Source of the DNA: CAYVQZ01 sp964453435
Lineage (GTDB): Bacteria; Abyssobacteria; SURF-5
NCBI GenBank assembly: GCA_964453435.1
Contig: CAYVQZ010000069.1
Location: forward strand, 1 to 22,718
DNA: 22,718 bases
Direction: 5' to 3'
Shown here: positions 1 to 7,824 of the stretch, piece after piece
Position numbering within the stretch: the first letter of the stretch is position 1
Layout: each line of letters opens with the position of its first letter
Made by a program: the position numbers and the translations under genes
Notes under the pieces: generated by a model
Databases searched by the model: none
What the model saw: the letters and a program-made list of their open reading frames with translations, nothing else
What the model was told of the DNA's origin: nothing

Positions 1-285
1 AATTGGGTACAGCCCCCTGCGCTTCGTTTTCGCTGACATTCATAATTGTCGGACACACTCACAGTCCCGATTCTATCCCGCGTCTCTCACGCGACGCGCG
101 TGATCCTCTCAGCGAAGGCATAACTGGATTCCCCGATCAGGCTGGGGAATGGTCCCGCGAGTCCGCGGGATTTCGCTCCGCTCAACGAAGGACTGGGGGA
201 TCCCGTAAATCTTGGACAGTCTCTTTTGGGTGGAAACCATATTACAGTTTGTCTGTGTGAATATCAAATGACGGTGATAAAGCTT

Positions 286-314
286 TTGACACAGGTTATT
301 GTAGGAAGTATTAT
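286..314 (+). promoter_or_regulatory. Sigma70-type promoter for the sulfatase
   Basis: TTGACA at 286-291, a 17-bp spacer and TATTAT at 309-314 form a near-consensus promoter. It predicts a transcript starting near 321 with a 5' leader of about 175 nt before the sulfatase start codon. The leader contains the large hairpin at 376-422. Confidence 0.6.
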
Positions 315-375
315 TGAAGCTGTTCCACCATTGCCCAGCGTAGGGGACTGTGAATCTGTCCGTGGGTTGTTGATA

Positions 376-422
376 CGGGTTATTTGGGGACACCATGCCG
401 GATGGTGTCCCCAAATAACCCG
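376..422. repeat. Perfect 21-bp inverted repeat (hairpin) upstream of the sulfatase
   Basis: The arms at 376-396 and 402-422 are perfect reverse complements around a 5-nt loop (GCCGG). The stem includes TTATTTGGGGACACCAT. No T-run follows on either strand, so it is not a classical intrinsic terminator. It sits in the predicted leader of the sulfatase mRNA. It may be a REP-type element or an RNA-stability or attenuation structure. Confidence 0.85.
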
Positions 423-497
423 AAGCGCCGTGGAATCGGGACTGTTAGCGTGTCCGAGAACTCGTTTTGCGGGGTAACATTCTGAAAGGGAATAGCC

Positions 498-2114
498 ATG
501 CCAGAGAGAGCGTTGAGCAGAAGGTCGTTGATAAAGATGGGGGCGGTCGGCACGGCTGCCATCGGGCTTGCGGGCCTGGGCATATCATGCGGCTCGTCAA
601 AGGAGAATCCGGCGACGAGATTCGAGTTCGGTCCCGACATCTACGTCGACCCCGAGCGAGATTCGTTGGCGGCAAGCGAGGTAATCAAACAAATCACCGG
701 TTTCAAGGGGAGAAAACCCAATATCATAGTGATTTTGACAGACGACCTCGGTTACGGTGACCTGAGTTGCTATGGAAGCAGGGCTATCGATACGCCGAAC
801 ATCGACAAAATGGCGAGTGAGGGAGTGCGCTTTACCGATTTTCATTCCTCCAATGCCATGTGTTCTCCTTCCCGGGCCGGACTGCTGACCGGCCGGTATC
901 CCCACCGAACCGGTGTGACATGGGTGTTTCCGGCCGGCGAAGACACGTTCTCCAGAAAATTCATCAGGCGGTTGGGTCTCATGTTCGGGTCTGTCGGCGC
1001 TCTTGACACACATGGCGCAAAAAGCATTGCGGATGGTCTTCCGCTTTCGGAAATCACCATTGCCGAAGCATTGAAGATTGCGGGCTATCAGACCGCCTGC
1101 ATCGGAAAATGGCACATCGGGGATTTCGTGAAAGACGAAAAGTATCTGCCGAGAAGGCATGGTTTCGATTACTTTATCGGGTTCAACGGGGCGAACGACG
1201 ACTGGCCCGTCGCCTTCTGGCGCAATGAAGAAGAACTGGTAAAAGATATCGGCATCGACCAGGCCCACTACACGGGACTGTTCACCCAGGAGGCCGTCGA
1301 CTTTATAGAACGTTCCAAGGACGGACCGTTCTTTCTGTATCTTGCCCACAAAGACCCGCATCAGCCCTGCATACCGTCGGAAGACTTCGTGAACAAGTCC
1401 GATGCCGGCAGGCACGGAGACACCGTGGAGGAAGTGGATTGGAGCGTGAGCGAAATCGTCGAGTGCCTGCGGAGAAACGGCCTGGAAGACAACACGCTCG
1501 TGCTTTTCACCAGCGACAACGGGCCGTGGTACGACGGCAGTCCGGGCGCTCACCGGGGAAGAAAGGGCCAGAGCTTCGAGGGCGGATATCGCGTGCCGAT
1601 GGTTGCCTGGTGGCCGGGGAAGATTCCCGCTGAAACCGTGTGCGTGGAACCCACAATGAATATTGATTTCTTTCCGACTTTCTTGCATCTTGCCGGACTG
1701 GAACAGCCGAGCGACCGCATCATTGATGGAAAAGATATCTGGGGACTTCTTACGGGAACCGAAGAGAAGACCCCTCATGAGGCCCTGTTTTTCTTTCACT
1801 ATAACGAGCTCGAGGGAGTAAGGGCTGACAAGTGGAAATACTTCCGTTACATTAATTCGTATGTCAACCCTGTTCCGCTCGATAAGCCCCATACGCTGTT
1901 TGGCAGCATCGCCGGGAGTTATGAGTACAAGCCCGAGGGTAAAGACATTTCGGTGCCCGCCCTGGGTTCATTTCCGTTGCTTTATGACATGGAGTTGGAC
2001 CCGGGCGAGAACTATAACCTGATGAAGAAGTATCCGGATATAGGGAAGCGAATGCAGGAGTTGATGGAGCGCTGGGAGAGAGAGTTCATTAAGAATCCGA
2101 GGGGGTGGCTTTAG
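498..2114 (+). CDS. Type I sulfatase, Tat-exported lipoprotein
   Basis: 538-aa arylsulfatase-family enzyme that hydrolyses sulfate esters; the natural substrate is unknown. The N-terminus has a twin-arginine motif (RRSLIKMG, residues 8-15), a hydrophobic stretch and a lipobox-like ending at Cys31, so it is probably a Tat-translocated, lipid-anchored envelope protein. Catalytic features are all visible: metal-binding DD (82-83), the formylglycine motif CSPSR (Cys122), GKWH (203-206), HKDPH (284-288), SDNG (339-342) and GRKGQSFEGG with Lys356. The Cys form of the motif needs an FGE- or anSME-type maturase, which is not in this window. The start is supported by an AAGGGA Shine-Dalgarno-like sequence about 7 nt upstream. 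It is the only plus-strand gene in the left 20 kb and converges on the transporter gene, with 61 nt between stops and no obvious terminator. Family call firm, substrate not. Confidence 0.95.
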   Translation: MPERALSRRSLIKMGAVGTAAIGLAGLGISCGSSKENPATRFEFGPDIYVDPERDSLAASEVIKQITGFKGRKPNIIVILTDDLGYGDLSCYGSRAIDTPNIDKMASEGVRFTDFHSSNAMCSPSRAGLLTGRYPHRTGVTWVFPAGEDTFSRKFIRRLGLMFGSVGALDTHGAKSIADGLPLSEITIAEALKIAGYQTACIGKWHIGDFVKDEKYLPRRHGFDYFIGFNGANDDWPVAFWRNEEELVKDIGIDQAHYTGLFTQEAVDFIERSKDGPFFLYLAHKDPHQPCIPSEDFVNKSDAGRHGDTVEEVDWSVSEIVECLRRNGLEDNTLVLFTSDNGPWYDGSPGAHRGRKGQSFEGGYRVPMVAWWPGKIPAETVCVEPTMNIDFFPTFLHLAGLEQPSDRIIDGKDIWGLLTGTEEKTPHEALFFFHYNELEGVRADKWKYFRYINSYVNPVPLDKPHTLFGSIAGSYEYKPEGKDISVPALGSFPLLYDMELDPGENYNLMKKYPDIGKRMQELMERWEREFIKNPRGWL

Positions 2115-2175
2115 ACCGCGTCGTTGCAGGTGTAAGAGTGTTCAGGTTGCTGGGGGAATCTCCGGATATTGTAGA

Positions 2176-3390
2176 TTATGGCGCCATGAACCAGAGCCAT
2201 GCCGCGGCAATTGCCAGAGTGACTGCGGTTACGGGTATGCCGACTTTCGCATGTTCGCTCCAGGTGATGGTGATTCCAAGCCGTGACGCCTGATCGACGA
2301 CGATGATGTTTGCGATGGACCCCACAATGAACAGGTTTCCGGCAAGCGTGGATGATAGGGCAAGAACGGGGCCGGCATAAGGGTGAGTGGCCGACGGCAG
2401 TAAGAGCATGACCGCCGGAACATTCGAGACGAGGTTTGAAAGTATGACGGATGTTCCGAACAGCCAGGCGGGAGATTTCAGGTCTATCCCGCTTGCGCCT
2501 ATTTCCCGCAGAACCAGCCCGAGGTTGCCCGATGTTTCCATCGCATAATTGACCACAAACAATCCCAGAAACAATACCAGCAGGCTCCAGTCGACCAGCC
2601 CGATCATTTCGCGGGAATGCATTCGCCTGGAGCACAGCAGGGCGCCGGCTCCCGCAAGCGCCACAATCTCTCTTGGCCACGCTGAAAAAAGAAAAAGCGC
2701 GACTACGCCGCCAAGCACAACAAATCCCTTTAATGTTTGCCACCTGTTAAATGGAGGCGCCGCGATCTCCGCCAATTCTGTCTCCCTGTGCCAGCGATCA
2801 CCCACCAGAACGCAGATAACTCCCCATACCGCTGTCAATCCGAGCAGGGCTGGCGCTCCGGCGTCAATCAAATAGCCGCCGAACGAAAGGCGCAGCACCT
2901 GGCCTATCAACATGTTCTGCGGATTCCCGATCAGTGTCGCGGCGGAACCGACGTTTGCCGCGCAGGCCAGCGCCAGGAGAAAGGGTTTCGGATTCAACTT
3001 GCGCCGAGCACAGCTTTCGACCAGCACGGGCGCCATCGCCAGGCACACGATGTCGTTTGCCAGCACGGCGGAGAGGACTCCGACAACCGCGATAAGCAGG
3101 GCCAGCAACACCTTGGGAGACGCTTCCACGATGGCCAGACGACGCACCGTGGCCGAGTAGAAGCCGCTCAGCCGAAACTGCGCCGAAACGACCATCAATC
3201 CGAAGAGAAGCGCCATTGTGGGAATGTCGACAGCCCTCGGTGCCTCTTCCGTGCCGAGCTTCCCGAAAGCAAGGAGTGCGATTGCCCCCAGCAGAGCCAC
3301 GCCCGATCGGTCAAGCGCAAGTCCCGGAATGCGCCCGAGAATCATTCCGATATATACGATGACGAAGATGGCAAGAACCGTACCGTCCAA
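2176..3390 (-). CDS. ArsB/NhaD/SLC13-superfamily membrane transporter
   Basis: 404-aa protein with many hydrophobic segments, consistent with about 10-11 membrane helices. It resembles the ion transporter superfamily (ArsB, NhaD, citrate/SLC13-type anion permeases). The repeated SN-type elements typical of the family are visible: LANDIVCLAMAP and ANVGSAATLIGNPQNM in the first half, SNLVSNVPAVML and GSIANIIVVDQA in the second, fitting the usual inverted-topology duplication. The best start is a TTG at 3390 with AAGGA 8 nt upstream; this keeps the first helix complete. It is the last gene of the long minus-strand unit, 78 nt after the CocE-like gene. The ion is not predictable: a carboxylate, an inorganic anion such as sulfate or arsenite, or Na+/H+ exchange are all possible. 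Import of a pathway substrate or export of a product is an inference from position only. Confidence 0.8.
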   Translation of the reverse strand: MDGTVLAIFVIVYIGMILGRIPGLALDRSGVALLGAIALLAFGKLGTEEAPRAVDIPTMALLFGLMVVSAQFRLSGFYSATVRRLAIVEASPKVLLALLIAVVGVLSAVLANDIVCLAMAPVLVESCARRKLNPKPFLLALACAANVGSAATLIGNPQNMLIGQVLRLSFGGYLIDAGAPALLGLTAVWGVICVLVGDRWHRETELAEIAAPPFNRWQTLKGFVVLGGVVALFLFSAWPREIVALAGAGALLCSRRMHSREMIGLVDWSLLVLFLGLFVVNYAMETSGNLGLVLREIGASGIDLKSPAWLFGTSVILSNLVSNVPAVMLLLPSATHPYAGPVLALSSTLAGNLFIVGSIANIIVVDQASRLGITITWSEHAKVGIPVTAVTLAIAAAWLWFMAP

Positions 3391-3468
3391 CTATCGTTTC
3401 CTTGCGTTCTTTCAGCGCCCAACGCGACAATGGAAAATCTGCTCAGCCACATGCCCGCAGCAAACAGC

Positions 3469-5355
3469 TTATGGCCGTGGAATGACGGGTAGCGTAATAT
3501 GCGAAGGATATTCGGATGTATGATATATCGTCTGGGTGGCCACGACCATTTCCGAACTCTTGCCGAATGTTTTGCCGGTATTGAGATTCCGCGCGAACCT
3601 GTTGAAGTTGCTGCTGGAAATCTCCATGCGAATCCTGTGGCCTTTCTTTATCACATAGCTCGTCGCCCACAGGTCGATAGTGTACTCATAGACTCGTCCG
3701 GGCTCGAGCGGCAAGGGTTTGGTGTCGGACCGGCGATAACTTGCCCGCTGGATTCCTTCCTGCACGAGATGAGCGTAACCGTCTGGAAACACATCGACGA
3801 GCGCGGCGGTGAAATCGGTATCGACGGCGGATGACGCCGCATAAAGAGTTACGGAAACAGGTCCGGTTATTTCCATCTCCTTTTCCAGCGGTTCACTGGT
3901 GTACACCAGGACATCATCCTCGCGCTCGACCGGCGTTCTGTCCTTCAATTCCGCTGCGAGATACCAGAGGTCAATTTCGAAGGATGCCGGCAATGGATTT
4001 GCCGGGTCGTATTGATAGCTGTCGAAGGGTTCGTCGCCCGGCTGATTCCGGCTGAGAGCGCCGTCGCCGCCCAAGGTGGTGGCATTGCCGCCGCTGTGAA
4101 AATAATAGTCTGTATATTCCGTACGCTCAAGTGGCCATTCATTTTCGTATCGCCAGTCATTGTCGCCGATAACGAATATTCGGACCGGCGGCGTTTCATC
4201 AAAGCCGTTGTCGATTTTTTTCAGAAAATGGTCAAAAAACGCCTGCTTCACTTCCCAGCGTGTCGTCGAACTCTTTTTTCCTATATCAATACGGCCGACT
4301 CGATGGGTATTCTCTGTTGTAGATTCGTGGTCGGCGGGGCCGACGACCAGCCACTGTTTTCCTTCGAGTGCCGTTCCCATCGCATTTTCTTTCAATCGTT
4401 GCCAATCGGCAACGGTGGTTTTCAGAAACACGTCGTACCAGCCCGCCAGGACGAGAACCGGTACCCCGAACCGTTCATATCTGGTATGAAGGTTGTAGCG
4501 CTCGGATACCTCGTCTCGAAACGGATGCTCGATAAGCCGATCGTAGGAAGGGCTCGGAATGCCGGCGGCGTCATCCATGGTGATGAGAGGCAGGCGCCAG
4601 AAATCGAGCCGCAGGATATTCTGATAAGTGCGCGAGTTCATCAAAATCGGATACGTTCCGGCCGTTTGCAGCGCGAATGCGCCGTTCTGGAATATAGCTT
4701 CGTAGAAATCCATGGCCGTATTCATTGGCGCAACGCACTTGAGGTTGGGGTGGTTGCTCACCGCCCCGGCCCACGCCGTGTATCCGTAATATGACTCGCC
4801 TTCCATGCCGATATTGCCGTCGCACCACGGTTGTTTTGCGACCCAGTCGAGGGTATCGTAGCCGTCATTAACTTCGTTCAAAAGCGGCTCGAATTCGCCC
4901 TCGGAACAAAACTTTCCCCGCACATCCTGAACGACACATGCATATCCCTTCCTTGCATAAAACTTTCCGATCGCCGGCATCCAGCAGTAATATTCGTCCT
5001 TGCCATAGGGCAATCGGATGAGTATAGCCGGATACTTGCCGTTGGATGCCGGTCTGTATATATTCGCGTATAGCCTGGTTCCGTCCCTCATCGAAACGGC
5101 GACGTTCTTTTCGATTGTGACTTTATCGTATCGGTCCGGGCTTCCATTATCGACTTTCATGAAAGGAAGTTTGAAATACTTCAGGCATTGGTCGGTGAAG
5201 CTGTAGAACGCCCATTTCAAATCCGCTTTGAGGAAATTTATGGGCTCCTTCTTTCCCCGGTGCAAGTGCGCCGATGCTGGGTGAGTCACCGTGATAAGTA
5301 CGCAAAACACAGCACCTGCCGTGAAACAGCGGCTGGCATATTTTGTTGGTTTCAT
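3469..5355 (-). CDS. Secreted CocE/NonD-family (X-Pro dipeptidyl-peptidase-like) hydrolase
   Basis: 628-aa alpha/beta hydrolase of the cocaine esterase / glutaryl-7-ACA acylase / S15 peptidase family, which cleaves esters or amides. Residues 1-29 are a Sec signal peptide (positive N-end, hydrophobic core, ASA cleavage site), so it acts outside the cytoplasm. The core begins near residue 80 (VAVSMRDGTRLYANIYRP). The nucleophile is Ser188 in GESYYG. GWYD (Asp308) and ADHE (His343) complete the triad. The C-terminal part, from about 380, has the jelly-roll domain typical of the family (SVTLYAASSAVDTDFTAALVDVFPDG). It lies 31 nt after the FAD oxidoreductase stop codon and probably belongs to the GRE unit. 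Within that unit it could release an amine or acid from an ester or amide before uptake. That role is inferred. Confidence 0.88.
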   Translation of the reverse strand: MKPTKYASRCFTAGAVFCVLITVTHPASAHLHRGKKEPINFLKADLKWAFYSFTDQCLKYFKLPFMKVDNGSPDRYDKVTIEKNVAVSMRDGTRLYANIYRPASNGKYPAILIRLPYGKDEYYCWMPAIGKFYARKGYACVVQDVRGKFCSEGEFEPLLNEVNDGYDTLDWVAKQPWCDGNIGMEGESYYGYTAWAGAVSNHPNLKCVAPMNTAMDFYEAIFQNGAFALQTAGTYPILMNSRTYQNILRLDFWRLPLITMDDAAGIPSPSYDRLIEHPFRDEVSERYNLHTRYERFGVPVLVLAGWYDVFLKTTVADWQRLKENAMGTALEGKQWLVVGPADHESTTENTHRVGRIDIGKKSSTTRWEVKQAFFDHFLKKIDNGFDETPPVRIFVIGDNDWRYENEWPLERTEYTDYYFHSGGNATTLGGDGALSRNQPGDEPFDSYQYDPANPLPASFEIDLWYLAAELKDRTPVEREDDVLVYTSEPLEKEMEITGPVSVTLYAASSAVDTDFTAALVDVFPDGYAHLVQEGIQRASYRRSDTKPLPLEPGRVYEYTIDLWATSYVIKKGHRIRMEISSSNFNRFARNLNTGKTFGKSSEMVVATQTIYHTSEYPSHITLPVIPRP

Positions 5356-5386
5356 CGTTTTCTCTTTCGTTTGGTTTAGATACCGC

Positions 5387-6703
5387 TTAGGCGGTTCCTC
5401 CCCACTGGCAGACGCGGCTAACCGCCTCGGCGGCGCTCACCGTCGCCGATTCTATCGTCGAGCCGCCGAACAGGTCGCTCACGAAGGATACACCCCGCAG
5501 CTCTCTCGCTTGGTCCTTGAAATCCAGAACCTGCCGGTATGCGCCAACGGGAAAACGCGCTATCCCGTAGGGATGCCGAAAGACTGTTGCGTCTTGCACC
5601 CAATTGCCAAAGCCTGGAATCATCAGTTCAATATCTTTCAGGGCCACTGTCAGAATCTCATCGTCGGGTTTATCGACCAGGTCCAGAGTCATAGGATGGC
5701 CCGACCAAGCGGTCAGAATTCCGTTTCCGGAGGAAACCATTTCCGGAACCTTGGCGGCCGCGTCAATGGCGAACATGAAGGTTCTCTTGAGCGCCGGATC
5801 GCTGTAATAGCACCATACGTCCTTTCGCAGGGGGCGGTCCAAATAAAAGACGGGCATCGGCATTGGGGAATAAATGACCGATTCGAAAAAGAGACGTTGC
5901 TTTTCAAGTTGTTCCGGCATGAGGCGGGCCGCTGATGCGGGACTGGTTGCCACAATCACATGGCCGGTTCTCTTTATCGAGCCGTCCTGCTCCATCTGAA
6001 TTCCGACGACACGGTTCTTCTCGACTACCAGTTCACGCACTGGAGATTCGTAGGAAACCGGTAAGAGTTCGGCCAGTTTATTCGGAAGCGCGCCCATGCC
6101 CGAGGCCAATCCGCTGGAGCCCGAGAATGTATAGGCTCGAAATTGGTGCAGGTAGTGGTAGAGACTCAACCACTCGGGCATTCCCATGCTTGCTCCCATA
6201 CTGAGCGGTGTCACGACGTAGTCCTTCAGCTTTTGGTTCGATGGCGAGCGGTATAGTTCGAGCACTTCCACGTTGTCGTATTCGGGAATATCCCGCGCGA
6301 TGCGGTAGAGGGGGAACCTGCGGCCGAGGATGGCGTGCCTGAGAACAAACCAGTAGAGCTTGAGGTTTCCCTGCAGGCCGAGCAGCTTCAGGTAGGGGAC
6401 ATGTGGGTCATAAAGATGAGTGGAGCCGTCAGCGAGGGTAAAAAGCACATTGCCATGGATTTTCCTGACGGCGCTTCTCAGATTGACGGCGGTCGTGAGT
6501 TCGAACGCGTAACGGTAGTTGTTGTGGTAGAACTGCGCTCCGACGTCCACGCGGTCGCCTTTGCGCTCGATCGTAACCGCGCGTCCTCCCGCTCGATCGG
6601 CTGCCTCGAGAATCTCGACCTCGTACCCTCTCTGGCGGAGCCAGTACCCCGCCGCCAGGCCGCCGATTCCCGCGCCAATTATAATCACGTTCCTATTTTC
6701 CAT
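5387..6703 (-). CDS. FAD-dependent amine oxidase / protoporphyrinogen oxidase-like oxidoreductase (paralogue 1)
   Basis: 438-aa flavoprotein. The N-terminal Rossmann motif GAGIGG (10-15), followed by YEVEILEA and GGRA, is the dinucleotide-binding signature of the amine oxidase / phytoene desaturase / HemY superfamily. The C-terminus ends with a FAD-contact segment (GVSFVSDLFGGSTIESA) and WGGTA. It starts 9 nt after the SDR stop, so the two are probably co-translated; GGAAG lies close to the ATG. A second copy of identical length is at 13751-15067. No signal peptide is present, so it is cytoplasmic. Possible roles are oxidation of an amine or desaturation of a lipid or isoprenoid intermediate. 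Nothing in the motifs decides between them. Confidence 0.88.
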   Translation of the reverse strand: MENRNVIIIGAGIGGLAAGYWLRQRGYEVEILEAADRAGGRAVTIERKGDRVDVGAQFYHNNYRYAFELTTAVNLRSAVRKIHGNVLFTLADGSTHLYDPHVPYLKLLGLQGNLKLYWFVLRHAILGRRFPLYRIARDIPEYDNVEVLELYRSPSNQKLKDYVVTPLSMGASMGMPEWLSLYHYLHQFRAYTFSGSSGLASGMGALPNKLAELLPVSYESPVRELVVEKNRVVGIQMEQDGSIKRTGHVIVATSPASAARLMPEQLEKQRLFFESVIYSPMPMPVFYLDRPLRKDVWCYYSDPALKRTFMFAIDAAAKVPEMVSSGNGILTAWSGHPMTLDLVDKPDDEILTVALKDIELMIPGFGNWVQDATVFRHPYGIARFPVGAYRQVLDFKDQARELRGVSFVSDLFGGSTIESATVSAAEAVSRVCQWGGTA

Positions 6704-6712
6704 GCTTCCGAC

Positions 6713-7729
6713 TCAGGTAAGCAGCTTTTCGATTCCTCCGACAGCCTTGATCCAATCGGAAAGCCGCTTCATGCCTTCGTCCACGCTCACTGCTGGTCTA
6801 TATCCAAGCACTCGCTTCGCTTTTTCGCAATTGAACGTGAGATTGAGCCCCATTATCGCCACGCCGTACCTGCTCATCGAAGGCGGCTTCTTTATGAACG
6901 GGAGTTCATGAAACTTTTCCACGAGGGCCGCCAGCGCAAAGGCCGGGCCGTACGGGATTGATTTTGTCGGCTTCGGCAGACCGGCCGCCTCAACCATTTT
7001 CGAGGTGAACTCGCCGATGGTGACGTTCTCATCGTCGGTAACAAGGAACGCCTTTCCCGACGCTTCTTCTTTGGTGGCGGCGAGCATGATACTGTCGCAA
7101 ACATTCTCCACATGGCTGGGAGATATTACAGAATGTCCCCCGCTGATGAGAAACAACTGGTTTCGCATGGCCATTTTTGCGACTGCCGGCAGCATCAGCC
7201 TGTCACCGGGTCCCCAAACGAAAGTCGGCCTGATGGCGCATGCCCGCAGGCGCCCATCGCGGCCTGCCTCAAGCACCGCCTTTTCTCCCCAGGCTTTTGA
7301 TTCGGAATAGGGGTCCTTGTAACGGCGGGGGTAGGAGGGGTTATCTTCCGTCGCATCCACTTTCTCCCTGAAATCGAACGTGACCGATTGTGTGCTCACA
7401 TACACAAGCGCCTCGGCTCCTGCCTGCTCACATGCCTTCACAACATTGCCCGTGCCCTCGGCGTTCACATTATAATATTCGCTCCGTGGCGCCGTGCCCA
7501 TACCCACAACAGCCGCACAGTGGTAAACGCAGTCCATTCCGCGCGCCGCTTCCAGGACCGACTCAAAGCCCTTCACGTCGCCCACAACCAGTTCGACGCC
7601 CAGCGGTTTCAAGGGAGCTACATTGCTGCTTTTTCGGACGAGGCAGCGCACGCTGTCGCCTCGGTCTACCAGTTTTTTCACGAGGGTTGCTCCGACGAAT
7701 CCGGTGGCGCCGGTAACCAGGCTGTTCAT
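6713..7729 (-). CDS. NAD(P)-dependent epimerase/dehydrogenase, extended SDR (3-beta-HSD-like)
   Basis: 338-aa extended short-chain dehydrogenase. The nucleotide-binding motif GATGFVG is at 7-13, a Ser/Thr catalytic candidate in YVSTQS is near 110-115, and the YxxxK pair is Tyr141 and Lys145 (YSESKAWGEK). The sequence style (DVKGFESVLEAARGMDCVYHCAA, RPTFVWGPGD) is that of the 3-beta-hydroxysteroid dehydrogenase / dihydroflavonol reductase / sugar epimerase group. An upstream in-frame ATG at 7798 exists, but the ATG at 7729 has GGAGG 7-8 nt before it and starts directly at the Rossmann fold, so it is preferred. It sits 95 nt after the aminotransferase and 9 nt before the FAD oxidoreductase. It may oxidise or reduce an alcohol/carbonyl intermediate of the pathway; substrate unknown. 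Confidence 0.86.
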   Translation of the reverse strand: MNSLVTGATGFVGATLVKKLVDRGDSVRCLVRKSSNVAPLKPLGVELVVGDVKGFESVLEAARGMDCVYHCAAVVGMGTAPRSEYYNVNAEGTGNVVKACEQAGAEALVYVSTQSVTFDFREKVDATEDNPSYPRRYKDPYSESKAWGEKAVLEAGRDGRLRACAIRPTFVWGPGDRLMLPAVAKMAMRNQLFLISGGHSVISPSHVENVCDSIMLAATKEEASGKAFLVTDDENVTIGEFTSKMVEAAGLPKPTKSIPYGPAFALAALVEKFHELPFIKKPPSMSRYGVAIMGLNLTFNCEKAKRVLGYRPAVSVDEGMKRLSDWIKAVGGIEKLLT

Positions 7730-7824
7730 TTTTCCGCCTCCCGAAGAGCGCATATGACCGTCAGTCCAAGAAATATCATGAACAAGCGGCCTCCGCATTT
7801 GTCAAGCGTCAAGATTTCTCGCTC

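Larger units (their letters stand above)
1..497. repeat. Intergenic repeat mosaic (block A)
   Basis: No credible gene lies here. The stretch is built of pieces that recur near 17.3-17.5 kb. Positions 61-82 are an exact 22-bp inverted match to 17410-17431. Positions 153-187 match 17381-17416 inverted with few differences. Positions 88-118 match 17451-17481 inverted at 27 of 31. Positions 1-23 match 17338-17360 inverted. Positions 316-351 match 17301-17352 in direct orientation, with an insertion in the second copy. The core AATCGGGACTGT is at 434-445 and 17420-17431 (direct), and inverted at 61-72. Such GGGACTGT-type palindromic intergenic repeats resemble REP/BIME-like elements. No transposase gene is present in the window. 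Confidence 0.75.

Noticed and set aside
597..1892. Long minus-strand open frame opposite the sulfatase
   Set aside because: It is a shadow of the sulfatase gene, whose catalytic motifs are all in the plus-strand frame; the minus-strand protein shows no family features.
2115..2175. Bidirectional terminator between the convergent sulfatase and transporter genes
   Set aside because: No stem-loop followed by a T-run could be found in the 61-nt gap.
7730..7798. Possible internal promoter upstream of the SDR gene (TTGACA on the minus strand)
   Set aside because: The -35-like box has no acceptable -10 at 16-18 bp, so it was not listed as a feature.
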